From Anaerosomatales bacterium (GTDB lineage Bacteria > Actinomycetota > Coriobacteriia > Anaerosomatales > SLCP01), in the NCBI GenBank assembly GCA_029210645.1, contig JARGFT010000009.1, positions 31,101 through 95,100 on the forward strand: a stretch of DNA of 64,000 nt. The letters are read 5' to 3'. The translations under genes were made by a program, and so were the position numbers. Under the pieces are notes generated by a model. The model was given only the letters and a program-made list of their open reading frames with translations, had not been told where the DNA came from and did no database searches. Below, piece after piece: positions 36,240 through 44,525 of the stretch (the first letter of the stretch is position 1; the number at the start of each line of letters is the position of its first letter).

Positions 36240-37391
36240 ATGCTCGCACTCAGAGAGCTCCTCGGAAGCAAGCTCAAGTTCGGACTGATCGCGCTCGCGA
36301 TCGGGCTGGTCGTCTCGCTCACCTTCATCATGGCAGCGATGTCTGAAGGGTTGATCACCGGGATGACGGGCGCGAAGGGCAACCTCGACGCCGACGCGCT
36401 GGTCTTTCAGGGAGACACCTACCTCGCTCTCGAACGCAGCCGGCTCTCCGCCGACGACCTGGAGACGATCGCGGCGGCCGAGGGAGTGACCGACTCCTAC
36501 GGCGTGGGGCACGCGATGGTCTCGGTCGACTCGGCCGAGGAACCCTTCGATGCGCGCGCATTCGGGCTTGGCGGCCGCTTCGAACAACTCCCCATAGTCG
36601 AGGGCGTCGGAAACCCCGGGCCGGGCGAGGCAGTCCTCGACGTCACCGCGCAGTCCAATGGGGTCTCGCTTGGCGACACGTTGCACCTCACCCCGATCGG
36701 CGAGGAGCTGACGGTAGTCGGCTTCACCGAGAACCGTCGCTACATCATGACGCCCGCCATCTACGTGGACCTGCCGACGTGGGAGCGGATCTTCGTGGCC
36801 ACCGCGATCGGCAGGATGGACGAGTCCGGCCAGCCGGACAGGCCCGACGCGGGTCGCATCACCGAGCAGATAGCCGGCAGCGCCTCGATCGCCGCTGTGC
36901 GTCTCGCCCAAGGCACGACCGTCGAGGACCTCGCGGTCACGCTCTCCCCCGACTACGACGTGGTGACCCCCGACGAAGCAGCGATGGCAGGCAACGGCAT
37001 GTCGGTCATGATCCTCGCGGTCGGCGGGATCCAGGTCGTCTCGCTGGCGATCGGCGCGCTGGTGATCGGGGTCTTCTTCTACATCACCACGCTGCACAAG
37101 ACCGGCCAGATCGCCGCCATCAAGGCCCTCGGCGCGTCGAACGGTTTCGTCTACCGCCAGCTGCTGCTGCAGATCACCGTCCTCGTGGCGGCCGCTTCGG
37201 TGATCGGCATCGCACTCACGCTTGCGACCGGCTCGTCGATGCCGCCCACCATGGCATTCGATCCGCAGCCCGCCCGCTGGGCGACGAGTCTCGCGGCGAT
37301 CTTCGCGATGGCCTACCTCGGGAGCCTCTTCTCGCTCCGCAGCATCCTTGCCATCGATCCCGCGACCGCGCTCGACCAGGCCGAACACTAA
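36240..37391 (+). CDS. ABC transporter permease, FtsX/MacB family
   Basis: A 383-residue membrane protein. An N-terminal helix (FGLIALAIGLVVSLTFIMAA) is followed by a ~200-residue extracytoplasmic domain. Three C-terminal helices come next (MILAVGGIQVVSLAIGALVI, LLLQITVLVAAASVIGIAL, LAAIFAMAYLGSLFSLRSIL) and the cytoplasmic coupling segment KTGQIAAIKALGASNGFVYR. This is the FtsX-like topology of type VII ABC systems that drive export of lipoproteins, peptides or lipids. ATG 36240 has AGGGGG upstream. It is paired with the ATPase gene 9 nt downstream. Confidence 0.92.
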   Translation: MLALRELLGSKLKFGLIALAIGLVVSLTFIMAAMSEGLITGMTGAKGNLDADALVFQGDTYLALERSRLSADDLETIAAAEGVTDSYGVGHAMVSVDSAEEPFDARAFGLGGRFEQLPIVEGVGNPGPGEAVLDVTAQSNGVSLGDTLHLTPIGEELTVVGFTENRRYIMTPAIYVDLPTWERIFVATAIGRMDESGQPDRPDAGRITEQIAGSASIAAVRLAQGTTVEDLAVTLSPDYDVVTPDEAAMAGNGMSVMILAVGGIQVVSLAIGALVIGVFFYITTLHKTGQIAAIKALGASNGFVYRQLLLQITVLVAAASVIGIALTLATGSSMPPTMAFDPQPARWATSLAAIFAMAYLGSLFSLRSILAIDPATALDQAEH

Positions 37392-37400
37392 GGGGGGCCA

Positions 37401-38075
37401 GTGAGTCTGCTCGAAGTCAGAGAGGTGTCGAGGTCCTACGGGAGCGGCCACACGCAGGTCACCGCACTCGAGAACGTCTCCTTCGACCTCGACAAGGGCC
37501 GCCTGCTCGCGGTGCTCGGCCCGTCCGGCTCGGGCAAGACCACGCTGCTCTCGATCATCGCAGGGCTTCTCAAGCCGACGAGCGGAGAGATTCGCATCGA
37601 CGGCTCGCCCATCCAGCTGCGCACCATCCGAGAGGCAGCCGCATTCAGGCGCGCTCACGTCGGCCTCGTGTTCCAGGAGTACCATCTGGTGCCCTACCTG
37701 ACCGCCGCCCAGAACCTGCTACTCGTACCCCACCTCGACGGGCGGATCACCGGAGCCGACCGCGAACGGGCCGCGAGCCTGCTCTCCGAGTTCGGCCTGG
37801 AGAAGCGCGCTCGCCACACGCCCTCGATGCTCTCGGGCGGAGAGCGACAGAGAGTGGCCATCGCCCGGGCACTCATGAACGATCCGGAGATCATGCTCGT
37901 CGACGAACCGACCTCCCACCTCGATACCGAGCGAGGGCGTCAAGTCGTCGACCTGCTGCGCGATCACATTCGCGGGCGCGACATGACGTGCGTCATGGTC
38001 ACGCACGACGCACGCATGGCCGAGGAGGCCGACGAGGTGCTCCGACTCGTCGACGGGAAGATCGTGCAGGGGTAG
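37401..38075 (+). CDS. ABC transporter ATP-binding protein (LolD/MacB type)
   Basis: A 224-residue ATPase. Walker A is GPSGSGKTTLLS, Q-loop VFQEYHLVPYLT, signature LSGGERQRVAIARAL, Walker B IMLVDEPTSHLD and H-loop VMVTHDARMAEE. It energises the FtsX-type permease encoded immediately upstream. GTG start with AGGGGGG. No periplasmic or substrate gene is adjacent. Confidence 0.95.
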   Translation: MSLLEVREVSRSYGSGHTQVTALENVSFDLDKGRLLAVLGPSGSGKTTLLSIIAGLLKPTSGEIRIDGSPIQLRTIREAAAFRRAHVGLVFQEYHLVPYLTAAQNLLLVPHLDGRITGADRERAASLLSEFGLEKRARHTPSMLSGGERQRVAIARALMNDPEIMLVDEPTSHLDTERGRQVVDLLRDHIRGRDMTCVMVTHDARMAEEADEVLRLVDGKIVQG

Positions 38076-38107
38076 GCAGCTGAGGCGACGCCATGCCGCC
38101 CGCGCTC

Positions 38108-38800
38108 TCACCTCTCGTCACGAAAGCCGGTCTTGATGTGCGAACCGTCGCAGAACGGCTTGTTGCCTGACGCGCCGCAGCGACAGAGGGTCACCCGGTT
38201 GCGCACCTCGTAGGCGACTCCATCCGAGTCCTTGATAGGGATACCGCCGCGCACCCACAGCGGGCCGCTCACGCCGAGGTACGGATCTTCCACGAGCGCG
38301 ATGGAGGGTTCGAGTTCCGGTTCGAACGGGCCGGTCGCCTCGTCGGCGAGCACGTAGCGGCCGGACGGGCACAGGGTCGCCTGCTCCTCGGCAAGATCCC
38401 GCGCATCCGGGTCATCGCAGCGCTCGATGAGGTTCCACAGGCCGCCCGCGCGGTCGCAGAAGCGCGCCTCCGCACAGAGACGGCGCGCGTCGCTGAGGCG
38501 GACTCCCGGGCCTTCGATCGGTACCGACTGCTCGGCGTACGACTCGTGACCGGCGGTCTCGGTGCCATCGAAGCCCTCGACGGCATGAGTCCCGTCGCAG
38601 AAGGGCTTCTCGGCCGAGTGCCCGCATCGGCACAGTCGATAGCGATCGCCCGCATCGATCCGCTCGACCTCCCGCCAGCCGACCGACTCGCCCTCTTGGT
38701 TCGTGGCGATCTCGAGGCGCACGAGAGGAACGCCTCCTCTGACCGCATACGGCCCGGCCTCGACGACCGAGATCCGCATGCGTGCATCAGGCTTGTCCAC
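38108..38800 (-). CDS. Double CDGSH iron-sulfur protein
   Basis: A 230-residue cytoplasmic protein with two CDGSH [2Fe-2S] motifs: CRCGHSAEKPFCDGTH at about residue 57 and CRCGASGNKPFCDGSH at about 207. Both contain three Cys and one His ligand. Between them is a Cys-containing region (RLCAEARFCDRAGGLW, ATLCPSGRYVLAD) like the divergent Fer4 domain often joined to CDGSH. GTG start with GAGGGG upstream. It lies 9 nt downstream of the ACT gene. Electron transfer or redox sensing is likely. Confidence 0.9.
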   Translation of the reverse strand: MDKPDARMRISVVEAGPYAVRGGVPLVRLEIATNQEGESVGWREVERIDAGDRYRLCRCGHSAEKPFCDGTHAVEGFDGTETAGHESYAEQSVPIEGPGVRLSDARRLCAEARFCDRAGGLWNLIERCDDPDARDLAEEQATLCPSGRYVLADEATGPFEPELEPSIALVEDPYLGVSGPLWVRGGIPIKDSDGVAYEVRNRVTLCRCGASGNKPFCDGSHIKTGFRDER

Positions 38801-38809
38801 GTGCGCCCC

Positions 38810-39211
38810 TCAGGCGTTCAGCACGCTGACGGCGCCGACCGGATCGGCCATGCGCAACACGAGCGAGACGCGGTTGCCGTCGCCTGCGGTCCCGTAGATC
38901 CAGCGAACGTCGATGTCAGCGCGTGCCAGCTTCGCAGCGGCCTTGGCGAGGGACCCTGCCTCCGCGGGCAGATCCAACATGACCACGTCCTTGCGCTCGA
39001 CCGACATGTTGATGATGTTCGCAAGCGCTGCGGTGGCCTTCTCGTTGTCACTCGTCACGATCATGAACTCGCCGCGACCGTCCTTCTCGTATGCACCGAT
39101 CGCGTAGATGTCGACTCCGGCCTCGTAGATGGCCTCGCTCACCTGCGCAAGCAGCCCGACCCTGTTCGGGGCCGTGACGAAGAGCTCTTGTACAACCCGG
39201 GCTTCAAACAT
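38810..39211 (-). CDS. ACT-domain protein
   Basis: A 133-residue protein with two ACT-like halves. VQELFVTAPNRVGLLAQVSE opens the first. The second includes VVMLDLPAEAGSLAKAAAKL and a DVRWIYGTAGDGNRVSLVLR strand, like the tandem-ACT proteins (e.g. TyrKc/Cg regulators) that bind amino acids. No enzyme domain is attached. ATG 39211 has GGGAGGGAG upstream. The CDGSH gene follows it. Confidence 0.85.
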   Translation of the reverse strand: MFEARVVQELFVTAPNRVGLLAQVSEAIYEAGVDIYAIGAYEKDGRGEFMIVTSDNEKATAALANIINMSVERKDVVMLDLPAEAGSLAKAAAKLARADIDVRWIYGTAGDGNRVSLVLRMADPVGAVSVLNA

Positions 39212-39300
39212 GGTGCTCCCTCCCGCGCCGAGACTGACCCTGTTGCCGGGTAGATACCCGCTTGCCCGTTCAGGTGGTCGCGCCAGGCCGGGATTACGGC

Positions 39301-39318
39301 CCTCATACGGGTATGAGG
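39301..39318. promoter_or_regulatory. Palindrome upstream of the tiny Cys-rich protein
   Basis: CCTCATACGGGTATGAGG is an 8-bp perfect inverted repeat around GG, located 40 nt upstream of the small gene on the plus strand. It could be an operator or a short RNA hairpin; no regulator identified. Confidence 0.4.
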
Positions 39319-39357
39319 TGGGTAGGAGACCCGGCCGAAAGAGGGGGAGTGACGCCC

Positions 39358-39522
39358 GTGTGTTCCGAGCAACCGCCTCCGTCACCGCGCTCGTACCTCA
39401 AGAACCTCCGGGAGCCCATGCCTGTCCGGAGGAAGGTCGGGCTGCTCGCCCGCAACGCACTACGCCGCATCTTCCCGAAGCCCTCGACGTGCTGCGGCCA
39501 TCCGGGCGAGCCGGGTTGTTGA
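39358..39522 (+). CDS. Tiny basic protein ending CCGHPGEPGC
   Basis: A 54-residue protein. The middle is basic (RRKVGLLARNALRRIFPKP) and the end is TCCGHPGEPGC, a Cys-rich tail that resembles a conserved short-protein tail I recall from other anaerobes. GTG 39358 is chosen because GGGGGAG lies 8 nt upstream. Its cysteine pair with His could bind metal. Followed by a strong terminator. Function unknown. Confidence 0.62.
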   Translation: MCSEQPPPSPRSYLKNLREPMPVRRKVGLLARNALRRIFPKPSTCCGHPGEPGC

Positions 39523-39560
39523 CGGTGAGGCTGCCGCCGTGCGCGGATCCAGAACGCAAA

Positions 39561-39589
39561 GAGGGCCGTCTCGTAAGGAGACGGCCCTC
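39561..39589. terminator. Strong terminator in the 39523-39857 non-coding stretch
   Basis: A 12-bp perfect stem (arm GAGGGCCGTCTC) closes a GTAAG loop. On the minus strand it is followed by CTTTGCG, on the plus strand by CGC. It serves the tiny Cys-rich gene from the left and the attenuator-like RNA from the right. Confidence 0.8.
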
Positions 39590-39594
39590 TCGCA

Positions 39595-39719
39595 TCGCTG
39601 GAGGACAGCGACGATCGCACCTTCGTGAGTAGCGTTCGCAAGCGGGATCACATCTCCCGGAACGCCGCTGTCCTAGGCGGACCCTGCCTCCGATCGAGCC
39701 GTGGCGGACAGGACCAGCG
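39595..39719 (-). other. Attenuator-like structured leader
   Basis: On the minus strand three complementary blocks occur in order: CGCTGGTCCT (39719-39710), AGGACAGCG (39674-39666) and CGCTGTCCT (39610-39602), followed by the 12-bp terminator. Block 2 can pair with either block 1 or block 3, and block 3 also forms its own hairpin TCGCTG/CAGCGA (39611-39595). Block 1 lies inside a short leader frame. This is the layout of a transcription attenuator, but no gene starts directly downstream on this strand. Confidence 0.4.
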
Positions 39720-39741
39720 CAGCGATGTGGGTACTTCGCAC
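39673..39741 (-). CDS. Putative 22-residue leader peptide
   Basis: A GTG-initiated frame (MRSTHIAALVLSATARSEAG, ending SA) with AGGAGGTGATCCAGC upstream, a 15-base perfect complement to the 16S rRNA 3' end. AGGAGG lies 10 nt before the GTG. Its end overlaps block 2 of the structured leader. No biased amino acid stands out, so the sensed compound, if any, is unclear. Confidence 0.4.
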   Translation of the reverse strand: MRSTHIAALVLSATARSEAGSA

Positions 39742-39857
39742 TGCTGGATCACCTCCTCGGATCGTCGGTCGCCGGATCGCGGCCTCGGGATTCCCCGTAG
39801 CGCTGGGATAAGCGAGCAGCGTGCCGAATCGGCATCGCGCAGCGAAGTGATGTGCGT

Positions 39858-41033
39858 CTAGCCGGCGCGCTCCCGCTCGATGCGCTCGGCGATCGCTGTG
39901 ACGACGTGGGCCCGCTGTTGGTCGACCGAGGAGCCCGCCTCCGGAGCCAAGCCGACTCCGGCCGCCGATGCGACCGCTGAGATCAGCGCGAACGCGCCGG
40001 TCAGGACCTCCTCGGGTTGATCGAAGACGCGTGCGAGCAGCCTGCGTTCGGTCAGCAAGGTGAGGTCCGCTGTAGCCTGGCGACCCGTTATCCCGACGAG
40101 GCTCCGGTAGTAGCGGTTGGTGACCGGTCGCCCGAAGAACCCGTCGAAGAGCGCCTCGGCCAGCCGGGGCGGCTGCTCGAGAATCTCCTCGGCGATGCCC
40201 TCGGCCAACCCCCAGATCTCACACTCGACCGCCTGCTTGAGCCAGAACGCTTCGACCTGCCGCCGCTGCGCGCGAACGTGGATCGTGACGAACCGCGTGA
40301 CGTCGGCGTCAGGGTTCCAGCAGTGGCCGAGATCCTTGAAGGCGTCGTAGTACTCCTCGCGATGAGAGCCCCACCACTCCTCGAGGCTCACGAACTCCTG
40401 CGTGTTGTACCCGCCCCGCCGCATAGCGACCGAGGCGAGGATCCGCGCTACCCGCCCGTTGCCATCGTAGAACGGATGGATCCCGGCGAGACGTGCGTGC
40501 ACGAGCGCCGCCACCACCGGCGCCGGATCGGTCGAGGACTGCGCCCACTCGCAGAGCTCATCGACGAGCCCCGGCACCTCGCGAGGCGGTGGAGGCACGT
40601 AGGCGACACCACCGCTGCCGCTATCCCCGAGCCACACGTCCTTGTAGCGGAAGCTGCCCGCTGCGGGATCCGGATGAACGCCCATGACGCGCAGATGGAC
40701 CTGGAGGACGAACTTGCGGGTCCAGCGAAACGCGTCGTCATCGGCGCGTCGCAGCGCGTACTCGACGGCTTCTCCGTAACCCTCGACCAACCCGCAGTCG
40801 TGCTCGCACACCCAGGCTGGGCGATCGCCGGCGAGGATCCGTCTGACGTCATCGACGGTCACCGGCACGCCTTCGATCCGCGTGGACGCCGCGACCACTC
40901 CCGCCTCCCACTCTCGCCTCAGGCGTCCCAGCCATCGCCGAGGGAGTGCTCCGTTGCAGGTCAGGCCCGCTCTGAGGGCGTCAAGCCCCTCGAGCTCCTC
41001 TATGAGGTATGGGGTGAGCCGGTACCGGTACAT
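39858..41033 (-). CDS. Fic-family protein (AMP transferase fold)
   Basis: A 391-residue Fic protein. The core motif HPFYDGNGRVAR (residues 186-197) provides catalytic His and phosphate-binding Gly/Arg. An N-terminal inhibitory helix motif Ser-x3-Glu-Gly is visible as STRIEG (50-55), typical of class II auto-inhibited Fic enzymes. A winged-helix-like C-terminal part (GITGRQATADLTLLTERRLL) completes the usual architecture. ATG 41033 is preceded by AAGGAGGTG. A longer reading upstream overlaps the DUF362 gene in another frame and is spurious. Target unknown; no toxin/antitoxin pair is evident. Confidence 0.92.
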   Translation of the reverse strand: MYRYRLTPYLIEELEGLDALRAGLTCNGALPRRWLGRLRREWEAGVVAASTRIEGVPVTVDDVRRILAGDRPAWVCEHDCGLVEGYGEAVEYALRRADDDAFRWTRKFVLQVHLRVMGVHPDPAAGSFRYKDVWLGDSGSGGVAYVPPPPREVPGLVDELCEWAQSSTDPAPVVAALVHARLAGIHPFYDGNGRVARILASVAMRRGGYNTQEFVSLEEWWGSHREEYYDAFKDLGHCWNPDADVTRFVTIHVRAQRRQVEAFWLKQAVECEIWGLAEGIAEEILEQPPRLAEALFDGFFGRPVTNRYYRSLVGITGRQATADLTLLTERRLLARVFDQPEEVLTGAFALISAVASAAGVGLAPEAGSSVDQQRAHVVTAIAERIERERAG

Positions 41034-41067
41034 CGACACCTCCTTGCGGGATATCATGCCCGCCCTG

Positions 41068-42222
41068 CTACCGGTGGATGATCCGGCCGAGCAGCGGGAC
41101 CGACACCTCGATCGCCCGCTCCGGGCACATCTCCTGGCAGCAGTAGCAGCGGATGCAGCGCTGGTAGTCGTGGGCAGGCGGCTGCGCGCGCCGCCCCTCC
41201 CGGCCACTCTCCACCCACTGCACGGCCTCCGGGTCCACGGGGCAGACCTCGACACACGTCCCGCAGCGGGTGCACCGAGCCGGGACGATGAACGGGCGCG
41301 GGACGATGAGCGCACGCGCCAGCCATGCCGCGACACCACTCGCCGGACCGGTGGTCGAGCCGGCGCGCCGGTTGGCAACGAAGTCGGCGGCCACGCTCTC
41401 CTCGAGCCGATCACCGAGAATCGTCACGTCCTCCCACATGCCGAGACCCGACTCCTGCCCGAGCGTGATCGTCTCGACACGTGCAGGATCGAGGCCCATC
41501 AGCCGGGACGCGGTCGCATCGAGCGCGACCGGGTCGTCGGAGAGCAGCAGGACTCCGACGTGGCGGGGGTCGCCTCCACGAGGGCCGTTCCCCTCCATCG
41601 CCACGATCCCATCCATCACGTAGAGGCGGGGAGCCAGTGCTGCACACAGGTCCACAAGCATCTGGGCGAACGTTCGGATGTCGGGCATGCGTGCGTGGAA
41701 CTCGCCTTTGAGCGGACCGGGGATGCAGCCGAACTGGTTCTTCACCGCCCCGGTCATGCGCGTCAGCGCGTGCGTCTTCATCTTGGGCAGGGAGACCAGT
41801 CCGTCCGCGGCCAGCACCCCTTCGGCGATGTGCCAGCGCTTGACCACGCGTCCGCTCGGGGCCGAGACGTCCCGTCCGCTCGAGAAGTCGGCGAAGGGGA
41901 TGGAGAGCCGGGCCGCTGCCTCCGCGAGTCCGGCCCGCTTGGCCGCGCCCTCGGGTCGACCGACCGCAGGAGAGTCGCCGTAGGACAGGACCGCCCCTGC
42001 ACCGGCGAGATGCCGGGCGACCGCGGCGAAGACCGCGGGATGGGTCGTGACCGAAGCTCCGGGCGCGCTCGCCACGAGCAGATTGGGCTTGAGGAGGATC
42101 CGCTCTCCCTCGGAAACGAAGCGCGAAGCCCCTCCCAGTAACTCGAGTCCCCGCCCGACGGCGGCGTGCACCGCGTCATCCTCGTATGTTTGACATCTGA
42201 CGAGCGCGACGGTGCCTGTCAC
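41068..42222 (-). CDS. DUF362 protein with 2[4Fe-4S] ferredoxin domain
   Basis: A 384-residue protein. Residues 1-~290 match DUF362 (LLKPNLLVASAPGASVTTHP, LSYGDSPAVGRPEGAAKRAG, VSLPKMKTHALTRMTGAVKN, GAVKNQFGCIPGP, DGIVAMEGNGP). The C-terminal 70 residues hold two cluster motifs, CTRCGTCVEVCP and CIRCYCCQEMCP. GTG 42222 with GAGGAG 6 nt upstream is chosen; the frame extends further but is not conserved. Such proteins are common in anaerobes; a role in electron transfer is likely and the substrate is unknown. Confidence 0.88.
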   Translation of the reverse strand: MTGTVALVRCQTYEDDAVHAAVGRGLELLGGASRFVSEGERILLKPNLLVASAPGASVTTHPAVFAAVARHLAGAGAVLSYGDSPAVGRPEGAAKRAGLAEAAARLSIPFADFSSGRDVSAPSGRVVKRWHIAEGVLAADGLVSLPKMKTHALTRMTGAVKNQFGCIPGPLKGEFHARMPDIRTFAQMLVDLCAALAPRLYVMDGIVAMEGNGPRGGDPRHVGVLLLSDDPVALDATASRLMGLDPARVETITLGQESGLGMWEDVTILGDRLEESVAADFVANRRAGSTTGPASGVAAWLARALIVPRPFIVPARCTRCGTCVEVCPVDPEAVQWVESGREGRRAQPPAHDYQRCIRCYCCQEMCPERAIEVSVPLLGRIIHR

Positions 42223-42284
42223 AGGCGGCTCCTCACGGGTTAGGGTGGGAGAGTCGGAGTCATGGCGTCCGGTGCGGGACGCCA

Positions 42285-43121
42285 TCAGAACGACGTCCTG
42301 TCGGGATGCTGGCCGAGTCGTCCCGCCTCGCCGCGGTCGAGAGCGTCGATCGTCGCCATCTCGTCGGGCGAGAGTTCGAACCCGAACAGGTCGGCGTTCT
42401 GGCGGATCCGTTCCGGCGTGACCGACTTCGGGATCACCACGACGCCGTGCTGGAGTGCCCAGCGCAGCGCCACCTGGGCACTCGAGACTCCGTGCGCCGC
42501 CGCGATCTCGGCCAGCAGCGGCTCCTCGTCGGCCCGTCCGCGCATCACCGGTCCCCAGCCCTGGACGACGATCCCGCGGTCGTGGCAGTACCTCCGCAGA
42601 TCGGGCTGTTGGAGCCAGGGATGGTGCTCGACCTGGTCCACCATCGGAACGGCGCCTGTCCGGGCAGCCAGTTCCTCCAGATGCGGGCCGAGGAAGTTGC
42701 AGACACCGATCGCGCGGGCAAGCCCGGTCTCCAGCACGCGTTCCATGCCCCGCCACGTCGACTCGTAGAGCCGGGGGATCGGCCAGTGCACAAGGTACAG
42801 ATCGACCCGGTCGACACCCAGACGCTTCAGGCTGCCCTCGATCGCCCGGAGGACACCTTCCTCACCCTGTTCGTCGTTCCAGACCTTGCTGGTGATGAAG
42901 AGTTCGTCGCGCGGGATGCCGCAGGCGGACAGCGCGCGTCCGATGGCTTCCTCGTTGCCGTAGACCGATGCGGTATCGATGCCGCGATACCCGGCTTCGA
43001 ACGCCGTGAGGACCGACCTCTCGACCTCGTCCGGCGAGACGATCTTGTACGTCCCGAAGCCGAGCACCGGCATGCCGCCTCCGTTTGCCAGACGTACCGT
43101 GCTCGAGATTTCCAGCATCAT
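42285..43121 (-). CDS. Aldo/keto reductase
   Basis: A 278-residue NAD(P)H-dependent reductase of carbonyls. The catalytic tetrad is placed as Asp49 and Tyr54 (GIDTASVYGNE), Lys79 (TSKVW) and His112 (LVHWP). The cofactor-binding end includes VVVIPKSVTPERIRQNADLF. Length is typical. Start ATG ATG with GGAGGT 6 nt upstream. Divergent from the ogt-like gene, which starts 78 nt away. Substrate unknown. Confidence 0.94.
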   Translation of the reverse strand: MMLEISSTVRLANGGGMPVLGFGTYKIVSPDEVERSVLTAFEAGYRGIDTASVYGNEEAIGRALSACGIPRDELFITSKVWNDEQGEEGVLRAIEGSLKRLGVDRVDLYLVHWPIPRLYESTWRGMERVLETGLARAIGVCNFLGPHLEELAARTGAVPMVDQVEHHPWLQQPDLRRYCHDRGIVVQGWGPVMRGRADEEPLLAEIAAAHGVSSAQVALRWALQHGVVVIPKSVTPERIRQNADLFGFELSPDEMATIDALDRGEAGRLGQHPDRTSF

Positions 43122-43198
43122 CGAACCACCTCCGCGATGAGTATTCCCGATTCGCGCGGCGCGCGGTAGGCTCGGTACAATCTGCAGAAGGAGTGCTC

Positions 43199-43702
43199 AT
43201 GAACGAAGTCATCCGCTACGAGATCCTCGACACCTCCCTCGGCCGCCTGCTCGTGGCGGTGAGCGCGCGCGGGGTCTGTGAGGCCTCCTTCGGAGACGAC
43301 GACATTGCGATGCTTGCAGCAACGGCGCGCCGCTTTCCCGGTGCCGACCTCGAGCTGGCAGACGACCGAGCGCATACCATCGCGCTCGCCTTCGCGGCCG
43401 CGGTCGAGGACCCCGCAGCGCCCGTCGATGTCCGGCTCGACCTGCGGGGCACGCGCTTCCAGCTGGCGGTCTGGAAAGCACTCACCGAGATCCCCGCCGG
43501 AGCCACTATCTCCTACGGCGAGCTCGCCCGCTCCATCGGCCGGCCCACTGCGGTGCGAGCGGTCGCACAGGCGTGCGGGGCCAACCCCGTTGGCGTGGTC
43601 GTCCCCTGCCACCGCGTTGTCGGTGCCGACGGCTCGCTCACCGGCTATGCGTCAGGCATCGACCGGAAGCGGGTGCTGCTCGAACGCGAGGGCGCGCTGT
43701 AG
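43199..43702 (+). CDS. ogt: O6-alkylguanine-DNA alkyltransferase
   Basis: A 167-residue suicide repair enzyme. The alkyl acceptor is Cys137 in VVVPCHRVVGADGSLTGY; the HTH recognition part is TISYGELARSIGRPTAVRAV. ATG 43199 follows AAGGAG. A longer upstream frame overlaps the divergent reductase start and is not used. It repairs O6-methylguanine in DNA. No ada domain is attached. Confidence 0.95.
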   Translation: MNEVIRYEILDTSLGRLLVAVSARGVCEASFGDDDIAMLAATARRFPGADLELADDRAHTIALAFAAAVEDPAAPVDVRLDLRGTRFQLAVWKALTEIPAGATISYGELARSIGRPTAVRAVAQACGANPVGVVVPCHRVVGADGSLTGYASGIDRKRVLLEREGAL

Positions 43703-43797
43703 CACTGGTGCGTACGCGCCCGACGCCCTTCTCAGGCAGAATCGGTGATCAGGGGCTGTTCTTGACAACGGCCCGGGCGGTCGTAGCGCGCTGTGAA

Positions 43798-44340
43798 TCA
43801 GCAGGCGAGCAGTCGGTCGACCGCCTCCACCACGGCAGGCTCGGCATCTGCCTCTATCTCCTCTTGAAGCATACGGGTGCCTGCAAGGATCAGGCCGCTG
43901 ACCAGCCGGACGGTAGTCTCATCGTCCCGGGCGGTGAACTCGCCGTTGACCACGCCCGCGTGAACGTAGTCTCGGATAAGGTCCGTGTAGGCGTCGAGGA
44001 ACGCCTGTTCGGCGACCTGGTACCGCTGTACGAACTCGCTGTCCCGGTTCCTGCGCCACCAGTCGCGAGTGAAGTCGAAGACGATACGGATGAGACCTTC
44101 GACTTTGGCTGAATACGAGGCGCGGCCGGCAAGCTCGGCGGCGATGCGCTGCTTGTCCGCAGCTGCGCGTCGCTCGATAACGCTCTTGAAGATGTCGTCC
44201 TTGCTCTCGTAGTGGACGTAGATGGTCTTCTTCGAGATGTGCAGGTCCTTGGCGATATCTTCGACAGACGTCTTGCGGAACCCGTACTGCTCGAGGTGTC
44301 TCTCGAAGCTGTCGGCTATGTGTTCGCGTGTGACGGTCAT
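43798..44340 (-). CDS. TetR-family regulator
   Basis: A 180-residue repressor with an N-terminal HTH (YGFRKTSVEDIAKDLHISKK, TIYVHYESKDDIFKSVIERR) and a helical ligand domain. Start ATG. Its own promoter is visible upstream at 44392-44420. It is monocistronic as far as can be seen; targets unknown. Confidence 0.9.
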   Translation of the reverse strand: MTVTREHIADSFERHLEQYGFRKTSVEDIAKDLHISKKTIYVHYESKDDIFKSVIERRAAADKQRIAAELAGRASYSAKVEGLIRIVFDFTRDWWRRNRDSEFVQRYQVAEQAFLDAYTDLIRDYVHAGVVNGEFTARDDETTVRLVSGLILAGTRMLQEEIEADAEPAVVEAVDRLLAC

Positions 44341-44391
44341 GTTGCGGGGCCTCCGTCCGTGTGGGTCGACCGTGCGGCTCGCTCGTTGTCG

Positions 44392-44420
44392 AGTATCACG
44401 CTGGCGCCCGATATGGTCAA
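44392..44420 (-). promoter_or_regulatory. Promoter of the 43798 tetR gene
   Basis: On the minus strand: -35 TTGACC (44420-44415), 17-bp spacer, -10 GATACT (44397-44392), about 50 nt upstream of the start codon. Good match to the housekeeping sigma consensus. Confidence 0.6.
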
Positions 44421-44465
44421 CGCCGGTTTCCGGTTTCCGCGTTCGGGCATGCCGGAAAAGGGAGC

Positions 44466-44500
44466 GGGCCGTCGCCGGGGGGATGACCCGGCAGCGGCCC
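44466..44500 (-). terminator. Terminator-like hairpin
   Basis: Imperfect stem with arms GGGCCGTCGCCGGG and CCCGGCAGCGGCCC around a GGGATGA loop, 25 nt past the stop of the 33-residue gene and upstream of the tetR promoter. It separates the two units. Confidence 0.55.
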
Positions 44501-44525
44501 GTACGGGAGGCGCATGGGAAGGTGA

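Noticed and set aside
39743..39757. GCTGGATCACCTCCT on the plus strand, identical to the 3' end of 16S rRNA
   Set aside because: The flanks do not resemble 16S rRNA and no rrn operon is near; it reads better as a long Shine-Dalgarno on the minus strand.
39602..39760. T-box riboswitch
   Set aside because: The AGGUG...GUCG segment lacks the essential UGGN bulge that pairs with the tRNA acceptor end, and no specifier loop could be found.
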